From JACOND01 sp965202795 (GTDB lineage Bacteria > Bdellovibrionota > Bdellovibrionia > Bdellovibrionales > UBA1609): 64,000 nucleotides of DNA. Below are positions 8,323-15,880 of the stretch, piece after piece. The notes beneath the pieces were generated by a model, which saw only the letters and a list, made by a program, of their open reading frames with translations, had not been told where the DNA came from and did not search any database. Position 1 is the first letter of the stretch. The number at the start of each line of letters is the position of its first letter. Position numbers and translations under genes: made by a program. The stretch is taken from positions 2,108,001 through 2,172,000 of the forward strand of contig OZ241848.1 of NCBI GenBank assembly GCA_965202795.1, given 5' to 3'.

Positions 8323-9242
8323 ATATACTCCTTGAGGGAATAAGCCTCCTCAATGGCCTCTCTGATCTGAAAAAAAGAAACATAGCCATTTGTTTTGTCA
8401 AACCCGCTGATGACTTTCAAAATGCGGTTGATCCGGGGCCAGTCCAAAAGCGCCGGCTGATTATCAGCCAAATAAGCGGGGACATGCTTTGCAAACGAGG
8501 CCAAAACCGCCTGAAAAACCTCCCGGTTAATGCTGTCTTCCAGCTTCCCCTGATGGCTTTCCAGAAACTGAATCATATCAGGAGCTTTTTGCAGCGCGGA
8601 TTCAAGATGCGGCAAATAGCTGATATGCTTTTTGATTTTTGGATTGGCCCCGCTTGAGTCCAAAAGCCGCATCAGCCCCTCTAAAAGAGGCGCAAGCTCC
8701 CGGCGGCTTTTTTTATTGGGCCAAAGCTTTTTTAGGGCCGGCTCCGCAATGTAAAGGTTTTGATAAACCGCGCGGGCCAGGGGAGTTTGAAATTCAGAGA
8801 GGGGAAGCGGGCCCGGCCCCTTTTCCCTGCGGAAAACCCGAAGGCACTTGCGCCAAAAAGAGGGGGCCGGCCCTGGCTGAGCGGCCCCGGCAGCAGCCGG
8901 GAGAGCAGACGGGCCAGCAGCCGGGAGAGCAGACGGGCCGGCAGCCGGGAGAGCAGACGGGCCGGCAGCCGGGAGAGCAGACGGGCCGGCAGCCGGGAGC
9001 GCAGACGGGCCGGCAGCCGGGAGCGCAGACGGGCCAGCAGCCGGGAGCGCAGACGGGCCAGCGGCCGGGCCGGCAGCCGGGAGCGCGGGCTGGCGGGCCG
9101 GCTGCGGCGCGCCGCCCAGCCATTTCCGCTCTCCAAATTTATATTCATAGGCGCGGGCCAGCCCCCTGGACGCTTTCAAAGAAACCTCCTGGGAAACAGC
9201 CGCAGAGGCGGACAAGCTCAAAAAAACCAAAACCGCTTTCAT
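8304..9242 (-). CDS. secreted protein with Ala/Pro-rich repeat linker
   Basis: A 312-residue protein. The start is taken at the ATG at 9242, which gives a short signal peptide (MKAVLVFLSLSASAAVS); an upstream ATG at 9302 would put 20 charged residues in front of it. Residues about 50-120 are a low-complexity linker of the 8-residue unit ALPAAGPS, encoded by a 24-base tandem repeat. The C-terminal 180 residues are helical with no recognised family (for example SALQKAPDMIQFLESHQGKL). The linker probably spaces the domain away from its anchor or partner. It belongs to the minus-strand cluster ending at 4785. Confidence 0.6.
   Translation of the reverse strand: MKAVLVFLSLSASAAVSQEVSLKASRGLARAYEYKFGERKWLGGAPQPARQPALPAAGPAAGPSALPAAGPSALPAAGPSALPAAGPSALPAAGPSALPAAGPSALPAAGPSALPAAAGAAQPGPAPSFWRKCLRVFRREKGPGPLPLSEFQTPLARAVYQNLYIAEPALKKLWPNKKSRRELAPLLEGLMRLLDSSGANPKIKKHISYLPHLESALQKAPDMIQFLESHQGKLEDSINREVFQAVLASFAKHVPAYLADNQPALLDWPRINRILKVISGFDKTNGYVSFFQIREAIEEAYSLKEYICCKTD
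8895..9062. repeat. 24-base tandem repeat, seven units
   Basis: Seven nearly identical 24-base units begin at 8895, each about AGCCGGGAG(A/C)GCAGACGGGCC(A/G)GC. They encode the ALPAAGPS linker of the overlapping minus-strand gene. Differences among units are single bases, so the array is recent. A change in copy number would alter linker length without a frameshift. Confidence 0.9.
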
Positions 9243-9387
9243 CCCAGACTCCCTGTTTTTTTTATAATCAAAAGTTTTATCCTCTTTGGCTTTAAGGCGC
9301 ATGGCCGCATATAAAATCGCCGCAGGGGCAGAAAAACCTGAAATTTCATAAAAGGCTTTATTTTCCCTTGAAACAAGCCCAGGCCTT

Positions 9388-11382
9388 TTAGGGCCGCGCC
9401 TTCATAATCATCTCCCGGCAGCGCGGCATGGACTGCCGGAATGGGCTGAAAGAAAAGGCTGTCCGTTTCTCCCGCCCCGGGGCTATAGAGGCAAACTCTT
9501 TGTTCAAGGCCTCAAGAGACTCAAAAACTTCTGTCAGGCTTTGCAAAGCTGCCGATGCGAGGATTTGATGAGTCTCGCGCAGATGCCCAAAAAAGGCAAG
9601 GGCTTTTTTCATGCTCTTCGGCTTGTGAAAGGCCAGCTCGCGGCGGTCAGAGGCCATAGAGGCGCTGAGCAAAAAATCAGAAAACAAGTTTGATTCATAA
9701 ACAAAGCGCCCCAGATGCTTTTGCAGCTCTCTGATTTCAGAAAAAGCCTGAACAGCTTTAAGCTCCTTGATTTTGGCAGCAAGCATTTTGGCATGCTCTT
9801 CGGCAAAAAACCTCATGCTCAGATCAGCGATATGAGCGTTTAAATAGCGCTCAAAGGAGGGGCGCTCCGCGCTGAAAATAATCTCAATATCCTGAAGAAG
9901 AGCTTCAAGAAAAAGCCCCGCCCCGCGGCGATCCTCTTCCGAGGCAAAGGAATATTTGGAGAGAAACTCCTCCATGAGATGGCGCCGGACAGAGTCGGGG
10001 GAATTTTCAGGGCCGCCGGGGCTGGATTCTCCAAAAAAGCCTGTGTTGTCTGGATAGGCGGAGTCCAGGCTTTCCTCTAAAGCCCTAAACAAAATATTTT
10101 CCTGAACGGCCAGCGGCCAAAACAAGCCCTCAGAAATGGCTTGATCGGCAAACTCCGCGCCCCTTATGTATTGGAGATTTCTTTTTCTGGGGATGGCTAA
10201 AAAAGATCTTTTGCCCAAAAACCGGGCCTTTGAAAGAGATATGGGCTGGGGTTTTTGGGATATTTTTTGCAGCCAGCGGAGCCGGCTGCCCGGCCTTCGG
10301 CCCCCTCGGTCTATAGCCATCAAAGCCTCTTGACTTTTAAGGCGGATCTCCCCCTCCTCAAAGGGCTTCTCCCGGGAATTATCACTTAGAAGCTGCCCGT
10401 ATAAAAAGAAGGCCCGCCTTTGGGCTTTTTTCAGGCGCCTTGAGAGCCAGAGATTTTTAAGGGTCATGGCCAGCCGGCCTTTGTTCATTGTTTTCCCATA
10501 AGAGATGATCCGAAAGTATCTCTGAATCCGGCGGACAGCGACAATGATGATAATATCGTTCAGCCGGCAAATGGCATGCATGCCTTTTCCGCCTATTGCG
10601 GTTGAAAGAACAGTTTCCGCAGCCTCCAGGGAGACCTTTAAGACAGCATAAATTTTTCCGTAGCTGTAAGCCCACCTGGCCACAACCTCGCCGCCCCCGT
10701 AAGCGATCTTTTTGACTTTTTTGGAGATTAAATCTTCTGGAGGGCGGGTTTGAGCCTCCTCAATCATCGCTTGGGGATCTAAATCTTTGGGGATCCAGCC
10801 CTGAAGCTCCCTTAAATAGAGGCGGAGCCAGTATTGGGTGAGCTTCCAAAAGCCGGAGTTTAAATAGATTTTTTGCCCTCCGGCCTTTATATAGGGGGTG
10901 ACAATGGCCGGATGAGGCCCGGCTGCTTCCGAGGCTTCCGCCCGGAAAGGCAGGGGGCCGCCGCCGGCGGGCCATTCTTTTGCCAGCTCGCCGGTGATTT
11001 CCGGGCTGAGGCGGGCTGCGGCCTCAAAAATTTGCAGGGCCAGCTCGGCATTGCCCGGATCTCTCCCCTCAAGCCGGCTGCCGCCGGCCGCGCCTCCGCC
11101 TGGATGATGACAGCCGCCGGCGGCGGCTGCGCGCGGGGAGGCAAAGCCGGCAAAAAAAAGAAACAGGCCAACAGCTGCCGCTGGCTGCGCGAGCGGCTTC
11201 AACAGAGGTTTCAGAGGGAATTTCACAGGGGATGTCCCGGCGGGGGCCTCAAGGGGTTTTGCAGGTGATTTCAATGAGGATTCCACAGGGGACTCCGCAG
11301 GGGAGGGCGCAGAGGCCGCCGCCCCAAGGCTGTTGAGAGCGGGCCTCTTTGGAATAAGAAAAATGTTCCAGACAGAGGGCAT
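9388..11382 (-). CDS. large helical protein, probably exported, unknown
   Basis: A 664-residue protein of unknown family. Residues 1-67 are basic and Pro/Ser-rich with degenerate repeats (SPVESSLKSP, APAGTSPVKFPLK). A hydrophobic segment follows at about 68-90 (AAVGLFLFFAGFA), ending near SPRAAAAGG, which looks like a signal peptide with an over-long N-region. The remainder is mostly helical and charged. It includes a hydrophobic patch (LNDIIIIVAVRRIQRYF) and a C-terminal half with coiled-coil potential. No ribosome site is evident before the ATG at 11382, so the real start may be internal. It is the first gene of the minus-strand exported cluster, 145 bases before the next. Confidence 0.5.
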   Translation of the reverse strand: MPSVWNIFLIPKRPALNSLGAAASAPSPAESPVESSLKSPAKPLEAPAGTSPVKFPLKPLLKPLAQPAAAVGLFLFFAGFASPRAAAAGGCHHPGGGAAGGSRLEGRDPGNAELALQIFEAAARLSPEITGELAKEWPAGGGPLPFRAEASEAAGPHPAIVTPYIKAGGQKIYLNSGFWKLTQYWLRLYLRELQGWIPKDLDPQAMIEEAQTRPPEDLISKKVKKIAYGGGEVVARWAYSYGKIYAVLKVSLEAAETVLSTAIGGKGMHAICRLNDIIIIVAVRRIQRYFRIISYGKTMNKGRLAMTLKNLWLSRRLKKAQRRAFFLYGQLLSDNSREKPFEEGEIRLKSQEALMAIDRGGRRPGSRLRWLQKISQKPQPISLSKARFLGKRSFLAIPRKRNLQYIRGAEFADQAISEGLFWPLAVQENILFRALEESLDSAYPDNTGFFGESSPGGPENSPDSVRRHLMEEFLSKYSFASEEDRRGAGLFLEALLQDIEIIFSAERPSFERYLNAHIADLSMRFFAEEHAKMLAAKIKELKAVQAFSEIRELQKHLGRFVYESNLFSDFLLSASMASDRRELAFHKPKSMKKALAFFGHLRETHQILASAALQSLTEVFESLEALNKEFASIAPGREKRTAFSFSPFRQSMPRCREMIMKARP

Positions 11383-11601
11383 GAGAAAAATCAGGCTATG
11401 GCGCCTCAGCTGATTTGTCCAGTTTTTTCAGCTTCCAGCCAGGCTCCATCCCAGGCAGGAGAGCTTGTCCGCCATCCCGTCGGGGTTTTAGGCTTTCCAT
11501 TCGCTAAAATACAGCTGTTTAAAAAAAAAGTCAACCCTTAAAAAAAAGAATTCTCTTTCCCGCGGAGTGACAGGCCCATCCAGAGGCGCTATGATGGCGG
11601 C

Positions 11602-13872
11602 ATGGGAAAAGCCGCGCCGAAATGCCTTAAATGCTCCTCCCCCTCCCGATCGGTTTTTATGGAGGAGATTCTGACCCGAAAAGGGGTTTTGATTGATGTC
11701 TGCCCCTCCTGCAAAGGGGTTTATCTGGACCAGGGAGAGCTGAATTTTTTTGTCCGAAACAGAAAGATCCTGCTCCAATATGAGACGCGGGGCCTTGAGG
11801 CGGCCCATGACATTGCCTATAAATGCCCAAAATGCCCTGAAACCCATTCAAACATGCGGATCGGCCGCATCCCCGGCTTCCCATTTCAGGTGGAGGAGTG
11901 CGGCTCCTGCCGGGGGATTTTTTTTGACGCCCATGAGTTTAAAAAAATTCAGTCCGCCAAAGAGTTTCGGTCCCTGCGGCTGGATTCCTCTGTCTCTTTA
12001 AAAATGCCCATTGTCCGGCTGGGCGCCCCCTCAAAAGCCGCCGGCTCAGGGGCCGGGCGAAACATCCGCCCCGCCGCGCCGGTCAAAATCCCCTCCCTCG
12101 GCCTCACAACAGCAGCCGTCTGCTGCGGCCTCTATGGAATCCTTTTTGCGGCCATAGTTTTTTTTGTGGAGCTGGGGGCCTTAGGCCTGCTTGCCGGCGC
12201 CGGCATCACATTGGCCTTTGCCGCCGCGCAGTTTTATTTTGGCCCCATTCTTATGGACTGGCAGCTGCGGCTTATCGGCTCTTTGGACTGGACGCCCCTG
12301 AGCCGGCTTCCGCCCTCATTTAAAGCCGCTCTTGAAAGGCTCTGCGGGGAAAGCCGGCTGCCGATTCCCAAAGTGGGAATCATCAATGACAGCTCGCCGG
12401 CGGCCTACACTTACGGACGGACGCCGCGGAGCGCGAGGCTTGTGTTTTCAAGAGGCATGTTTGAGCTTTTGGACGAGGATGAGGCGGAGGCGGTTTTGGC
12501 CCATGAGCTTGGCCATATCAAAAACTGGGATTTTGCCATAATGGCAGCCATCAAGGTGGTCCCCCTGCTTCTTTATATCATTTACAGATACTTTAAATCA
12601 TCCCTGGAGGCAAACCCTCCCAAGGATGGCAAAAAAGGCGACCCCAGGGCTGCCGCCCTTATAGCCTCCTATATATTTTATTTGATCTCCGAATATTTGG
12701 TTTTGTTTGTCTCGCGGGTCAGAGAATACGCCGCGGACAAGTTCAGCTGCTATGCCTCAAAAAAGCCCAACGCGCTTTTAACCGCTTTGGTGAAGATATC
12801 TTACGGGCTTCTCAGCGCGGAGGCTTCCAAAAGCCCGGCCGGCGGGGATTCCTCTGGAAGCTCATCCAGAGCCTCCAAAAAAAAATCCTCCCGCGAGGAC
12901 AGGTTAAGAGCCATGGAGGCGCTGAACATTCTCAGCCTGTCACGCTCCAAGCAGATGGCTTTGGCCTCTCAGGGGGAGGGCGATCATTTCAGCCCAGAGG
13001 CGATTCAGGACATCATGCGCTGGGATCTTTGGAGTCCCTGGGCTTTTTACTATGAAATCCACTCCACACACCCTCTCACGGCCAAAAGGATCAACGCCAT
13101 TGGCTCCTACGCGCTGGCCATGGGGCAGGAGCCTTATCTGAAGTTTGACAGGCAAAAGCCGGAAAGCTACTGGGATGACTTTTTTCTGGATATTTCGGTT
13201 CTGTTTTTGCCTTATATTCTCGCCGCCGGAGGGCTTATTTCTTTTTTATGGATGGGCGGCATGGATTTTGGCAGCCTGAATGCGGCGGACATGCTTCCCT
13301 CTAAGGAGGGCGCGGAGGGAGCTTTGAAAAAACCGGCCCTGGGGTATGGCCCTCTTGGCTTTGGCCTGCTGGGCCTTTCCATTGGCGCCTTGATTCGCCT
13401 GGCATGCTCATACCCGTTTGGCCGCTTTAGGCCTCACTCTGTCTCCTCGCTTTTGAAGCTGATCAAGGTTTCCCCTGTCCGCTCCTTTCCTGTGAGGCTT
13501 CGGGGGCGGATTTTGGGGCGCGGAGAGGCGGGGCAGCTGTTTTCCGAGGATTTTGTGTTAAAAGACAAAACAGGGATCATTTACTTAAATCATGAGCCTT
13601 TTGGCTTGAATATGCTTTTTGCGCTGTTTCGCTATAAAAAATTTCAGGGGCGGGAGGTTTCTGTGACAGGATGGTACCGGCGCTCGCCATCGCCTTATGT
13701 GGAGGTCAGGAGCATCCAGACAATGGGGCCCGGGCCATCAGATTCAGCCGGCGGAGCGGCCGGGCGGCCGGCTCCAGCCAAAGAGGCAAAATCCTGGGCT
13801 TACACTTTTTATTACAAGCTGGCCTTTTGCCTGATCGGCCTGGCGGCCAGCCTGTGGCTGATCTTGTTTTAA
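11602..13872 (+). CDS. M48 membrane metalloprotease with zinc-ribbon domain
   Basis: A 756-residue protein. The N-terminal 110 residues hold two zinc ribbons of the TFIIB type (CLKCSSPSRS...CPSCKGVYLDQGEL, then CPKC...CGSCRGIFFDAHEF). Membrane helices follow (about 165-215), then an M48 peptidase domain with HELGH at 301-305 and the probable third zinc ligand Glu375 in REYAADKFSC, as in HtpX. Two more hydrophobic pairs and a C-terminal beta-rich segment (about 620-720, VRLRGRILGRG, YLNHEPFG) finish the protein. It probably cleaves membrane or misfolded proteins at the inner membrane. It is divergent from the 9388 gene across a 219-base gap. Confidence 0.85.
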   Translation: MGKAAPKCLKCSSPSRSVFMEEILTRKGVLIDVCPSCKGVYLDQGELNFFVRNRKILLQYETRGLEAAHDIAYKCPKCPETHSNMRIGRIPGFPFQVEECGSCRGIFFDAHEFKKIQSAKEFRSLRLDSSVSLKMPIVRLGAPSKAAGSGAGRNIRPAAPVKIPSLGLTTAAVCCGLYGILFAAIVFFVELGALGLLAGAGITLAFAAAQFYFGPILMDWQLRLIGSLDWTPLSRLPPSFKAALERLCGESRLPIPKVGIINDSSPAAYTYGRTPRSARLVFSRGMFELLDEDEAEAVLAHELGHIKNWDFAIMAAIKVVPLLLYIIYRYFKSSLEANPPKDGKKGDPRAAALIASYIFYLISEYLVLFVSRVREYAADKFSCYASKKPNALLTALVKISYGLLSAEASKSPAGGDSSGSSSRASKKKSSREDRLRAMEALNILSLSRSKQMALASQGEGDHFSPEAIQDIMRWDLWSPWAFYYEIHSTHPLTAKRINAIGSYALAMGQEPYLKFDRQKPESYWDDFFLDISVLFLPYILAAGGLISFLWMGGMDFGSLNAADMLPSKEGAEGALKKPALGYGPLGFGLLGLSIGALIRLACSYPFGRFRPHSVSSLLKLIKVSPVRSFPVRLRGRILGRGEAGQLFSEDFVLKDKTGIIYLNHEPFGLNMLFALFRYKKFQGREVSVTGWYRRSPSPYVEVRSIQTMGPGPSDSAGGAAGRPAPAKEAKSWAYTFYYKLAFCLIGLAASLWLILF

Positions 13873-14103
13873 TCCGGCTCTTCAAGCAGCTTGTCACAAG
13901 AAATGTCAGGCAAAATCAGGGGGCCGGCAAATTTCATAAAAAAATGGCATTTTCCCGGGAAATAAGCTCGGAAATAAGCTCAATTTTTAACGCGCGCCAA
14001 TGCAAGAAAACCTGATATTTTAAGATCAAAGCAGCCAGCTTTGTCCAAAATAATTTTTGATAAAACCATCTAAAAAAAATATTTCCCCGGCCTGAAAGAG
14101 AGC

Positions 14104-14132
14104 TTGACATCTCCGCAGAAAAACATTACACC
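14104..14132 (+). promoter_or_regulatory. possible promoter upstream of the second trypsin-Sel1 gene
   Basis: TTGACA (14104-14109), a 17-base spacer and a weak TACACC (14127-14132). The AGCTTGACA context is shared with the -35 at 2439. The remaining part of 13873-14168 shows nothing else I can name. Confidence 0.3.
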
Positions 14133-14168
14133 CAGCCCCGGATTTGCGCAAATCGCGCGGCGGCCGTT

Positions 14169-15611
14169 ATGCTGGCTTTGAAAGCTTTTCAGGGGATTTT
14201 TCCAAGGATTTTCCCTGGGATTTTCCCAAGGATTTCCTCAGGGTTTTCCTCAGGGATTCTTCCAGGAATTTTCTCAGGGTTTTTTCTATGCGCGCTTCCC
14301 TTTGCGGGCATGGCCTCAAAAAAGGCCCCGGCCTCAGAGGCGGGCATGGCTGTGGAATCCAAGCCTGATTTGATAGCCGGCAAAGGGGCGGCTGTCCTCA
14401 AAGCGCTGAAAAAATTGGAGGATGGCCGCCTGACGCTTTCCACAGGCTTTCCTGTCAGGGGCTTTTCAGGGGAGATATTTATTGCCCTCAGCCAGCATGC
14501 CGCGGGAAGCGCTGTTTGGGATCCGGAGAGCCTTCAAAGCCTCAATTTTAAAGACAAAGAGGGCGCCGCCTTCCCCGGCCGGCCGCAGAGCATACATTTT
14601 TCCATTCTGCGGGACCTGGCCCTGGTCAGGATGTCCGGCGAATCGGAAAGCTTTCAAGCCCCTGTTTTTGAGCCTGATGACCTGCTGGATTTCCAAGAAC
14701 TCTCATTTGAAGAGCAGCTCAAATCATATCTTGCGGGATACCCCATGGGCCAGCTCAGGCAGCTGGAAATCTGGAACATCCATCCTGAAGATGAAACCGC
14801 TTTTAGAGGAATAACCTACATCCCGGAAATCATGGGAACCAGCGGCGCCCCGCTAATCAGCCGAAAAGGCTCTGTCTCCGGCATTTTGATTTCAGGAGAT
14901 GGAGACGCTCTGGTGTCTTTTGCCAGGGCGCCCTATTTAAAAACTCTTTTGGAGGAGGCTGAGGCGGGCCGGGCTGCCGGCGATGCCCCCGGTGATTCCA
15001 AGGGCCATTGGAAGCGGCAGCTTAAATCTCTTGTGTCTGAGGCGGAGGGCGGCGGCTTAAGCGCCCAAAAGCGGCTGGCCAGGCTTTACAGCGACAGCGA
15101 TGAGGCTGTTTTGCAGGACATGGACAAATCAAGGCGCTGGACAGCCGCCGCGGCGGGCCAGGGCGACCCGCATTCCATGCTTGTTCTTGCCCAAGACCAT
15201 TTAAACGCCGAATCTTACAGAGCGGCTCTTCAGCTGATCCGCAAGGCGGCTGAGGCGGATCATCCCGCCGCCATGTTTCATCTCAGCAGCTTATACATAA
15301 AAGGCATGGAGGGGGTTTTGGAAAAAAGCGAAGAAAAAAGCATGCTCTGGCTCTTAAAAGCGGCCGGCAGCTCTTACCCGCAGGCTGTGGAGCGGCTGGC
15401 GGAGCTGCATATTGCCGGGATTATAGTTTCTCAGGATATTGAGCGCGGGCTGGGCATGATAAGCTTTCTCGCGGAAAGAAATTACGCTCCGGCAAAAAAA
15501 ACCCTGGCGGAGCTGCGGGAGGAGGCTCCGCCGGCGGAAGATTCCAAAGCGGCGGAGGGCGAAAGCTCTCAGCGGAGCCGCGCGGCCTGCCGCCCCAGCC
15601 TGTTTCAATAA
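14169..15611 (+). CDS. secreted trypsin-like protein with Sel1 repeats
   Basis: A 480-residue paralogue in layout of the protein at 2590. The N-terminus is a signal-peptide-like region lengthened by degenerate units (GIFPRIFPGIFPRISSG), ending near LCALPFAG. The protease domain keeps a plausible triad: His110 in SQHAAG (not the usual TAAH), Asp149 in RDLALVRM and Ser225 in GTSGAPL. Residues about 275-440 hold Sel1-like repeats (AALQLIRKAAEADHPAAMFHLS). The altered His context means activity is less certain than for the other copy. It lies upstream of pilB on the same strand, about 270 bases away. Confidence 0.7.
   Translation: MLALKAFQGIFPRIFPGIFPRISSGFSSGILPGIFSGFFLCALPFAGMASKKAPASEAGMAVESKPDLIAGKGAAVLKALKKLEDGRLTLSTGFPVRGFSGEIFIALSQHAAGSAVWDPESLQSLNFKDKEGAAFPGRPQSIHFSILRDLALVRMSGESESFQAPVFEPDDLLDFQELSFEEQLKSYLAGYPMGQLRQLEIWNIHPEDETAFRGITYIPEIMGTSGAPLISRKGSVSGILISGDGDALVSFARAPYLKTLLEEAEAGRAAGDAPGDSKGHWKRQLKSLVSEAEGGGLSAQKRLARLYSDSDEAVLQDMDKSRRWTAAAAGQGDPHSMLVLAQDHLNAESYRAALQLIRKAAEADHPAAMFHLSSLYIKGMEGVLEKSEEKSMLWLLKAAGSSYPQAVERLAELHIAGIIVSQDIERGLGMISFLAERNYAPAKKTLAELREEAPPAEDSKAAEGESSQRSRAACRPSLFQ
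14194..14290. repeat. degenerate GGATTTTCC repeats within an N-terminal coding region
   Basis: About eight imperfect copies of GGGATTTTCC(C/T)AA with a period near 12 bases encode the GIFPRIFP-type stretch of the signal-peptide region. They match the non-coding repeats at 845-900. Confidence 0.6.
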
Positions 15612-15614
15612 AGC

Positions 15615-15638
15615 TTCCCTGCGGCAAGCCGCGGGGAA
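15615..15638. repeat. intergenic hairpin, also present near 45350
   Basis: A ten-base stem (TTCCCTGCGG / CCGCGGGGAA) with loop CAAG, followed by AATC-AAACC-AAAGCGATTA. A near copy with the same hairpin and the same flanking A-rich sequence lies at about 45350-45392. No T-run follows, so a terminator role is doubtful. Confidence 0.6.
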
Positions 15639-15795
15639 TCAAACCCAAAGCGATTAAGCAAACGGGCCTAAAGTCCAGATTTGTTTTGTTTCAAGCGGCG
15701 CGCTTGTTTCTCAAGCGGCGCCGGCTATGGACAGCAAGCTCAAAATTCTGTTATAAAAGCTCTTAGCAAATATTGCCGGGCCAATTCGCGGCAAA

Positions 15796-15858
15796 GCTTG
15801 CAGGCTTTCAGGGCGGCAGGGCTGGAAGAGAGCCTGAAAGCAGCTTGAGGCTGCAAGC
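15796..15858 (+). promoter_or_regulatory. long leader hairpin before pilB
   Basis: Arms GCTTGCAG+GCTTTCAGG (15796-15812) pair with CCTGAAAGC (15833-15841) and CTGCAAGC (15851-15858). This gives 17 paired bases with one nine-base bulge. It ends 22 bases before the pilB ATG and is followed by an A-run, so it is not an intrinsic terminator. It could control translation or mRNA stability. Confidence 0.5.
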
Positions 15859-15880
15859 CAAAAAAAAAGAAATCTCTGTC

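Noticed and set aside
8895..9062. Regular 24-base repeats that resemble a CRISPR array
   Set aside because: The units are directly adjacent with no spacers and encode a protein linker; no cas genes are present.
8639..9314. Long plus-strand frames over the Ala/Pro-rich gene
   Set aside because: They arise from the 24-base repeat being open in several frames; the minus-strand frame has a signal peptide and non-repeat sequence.
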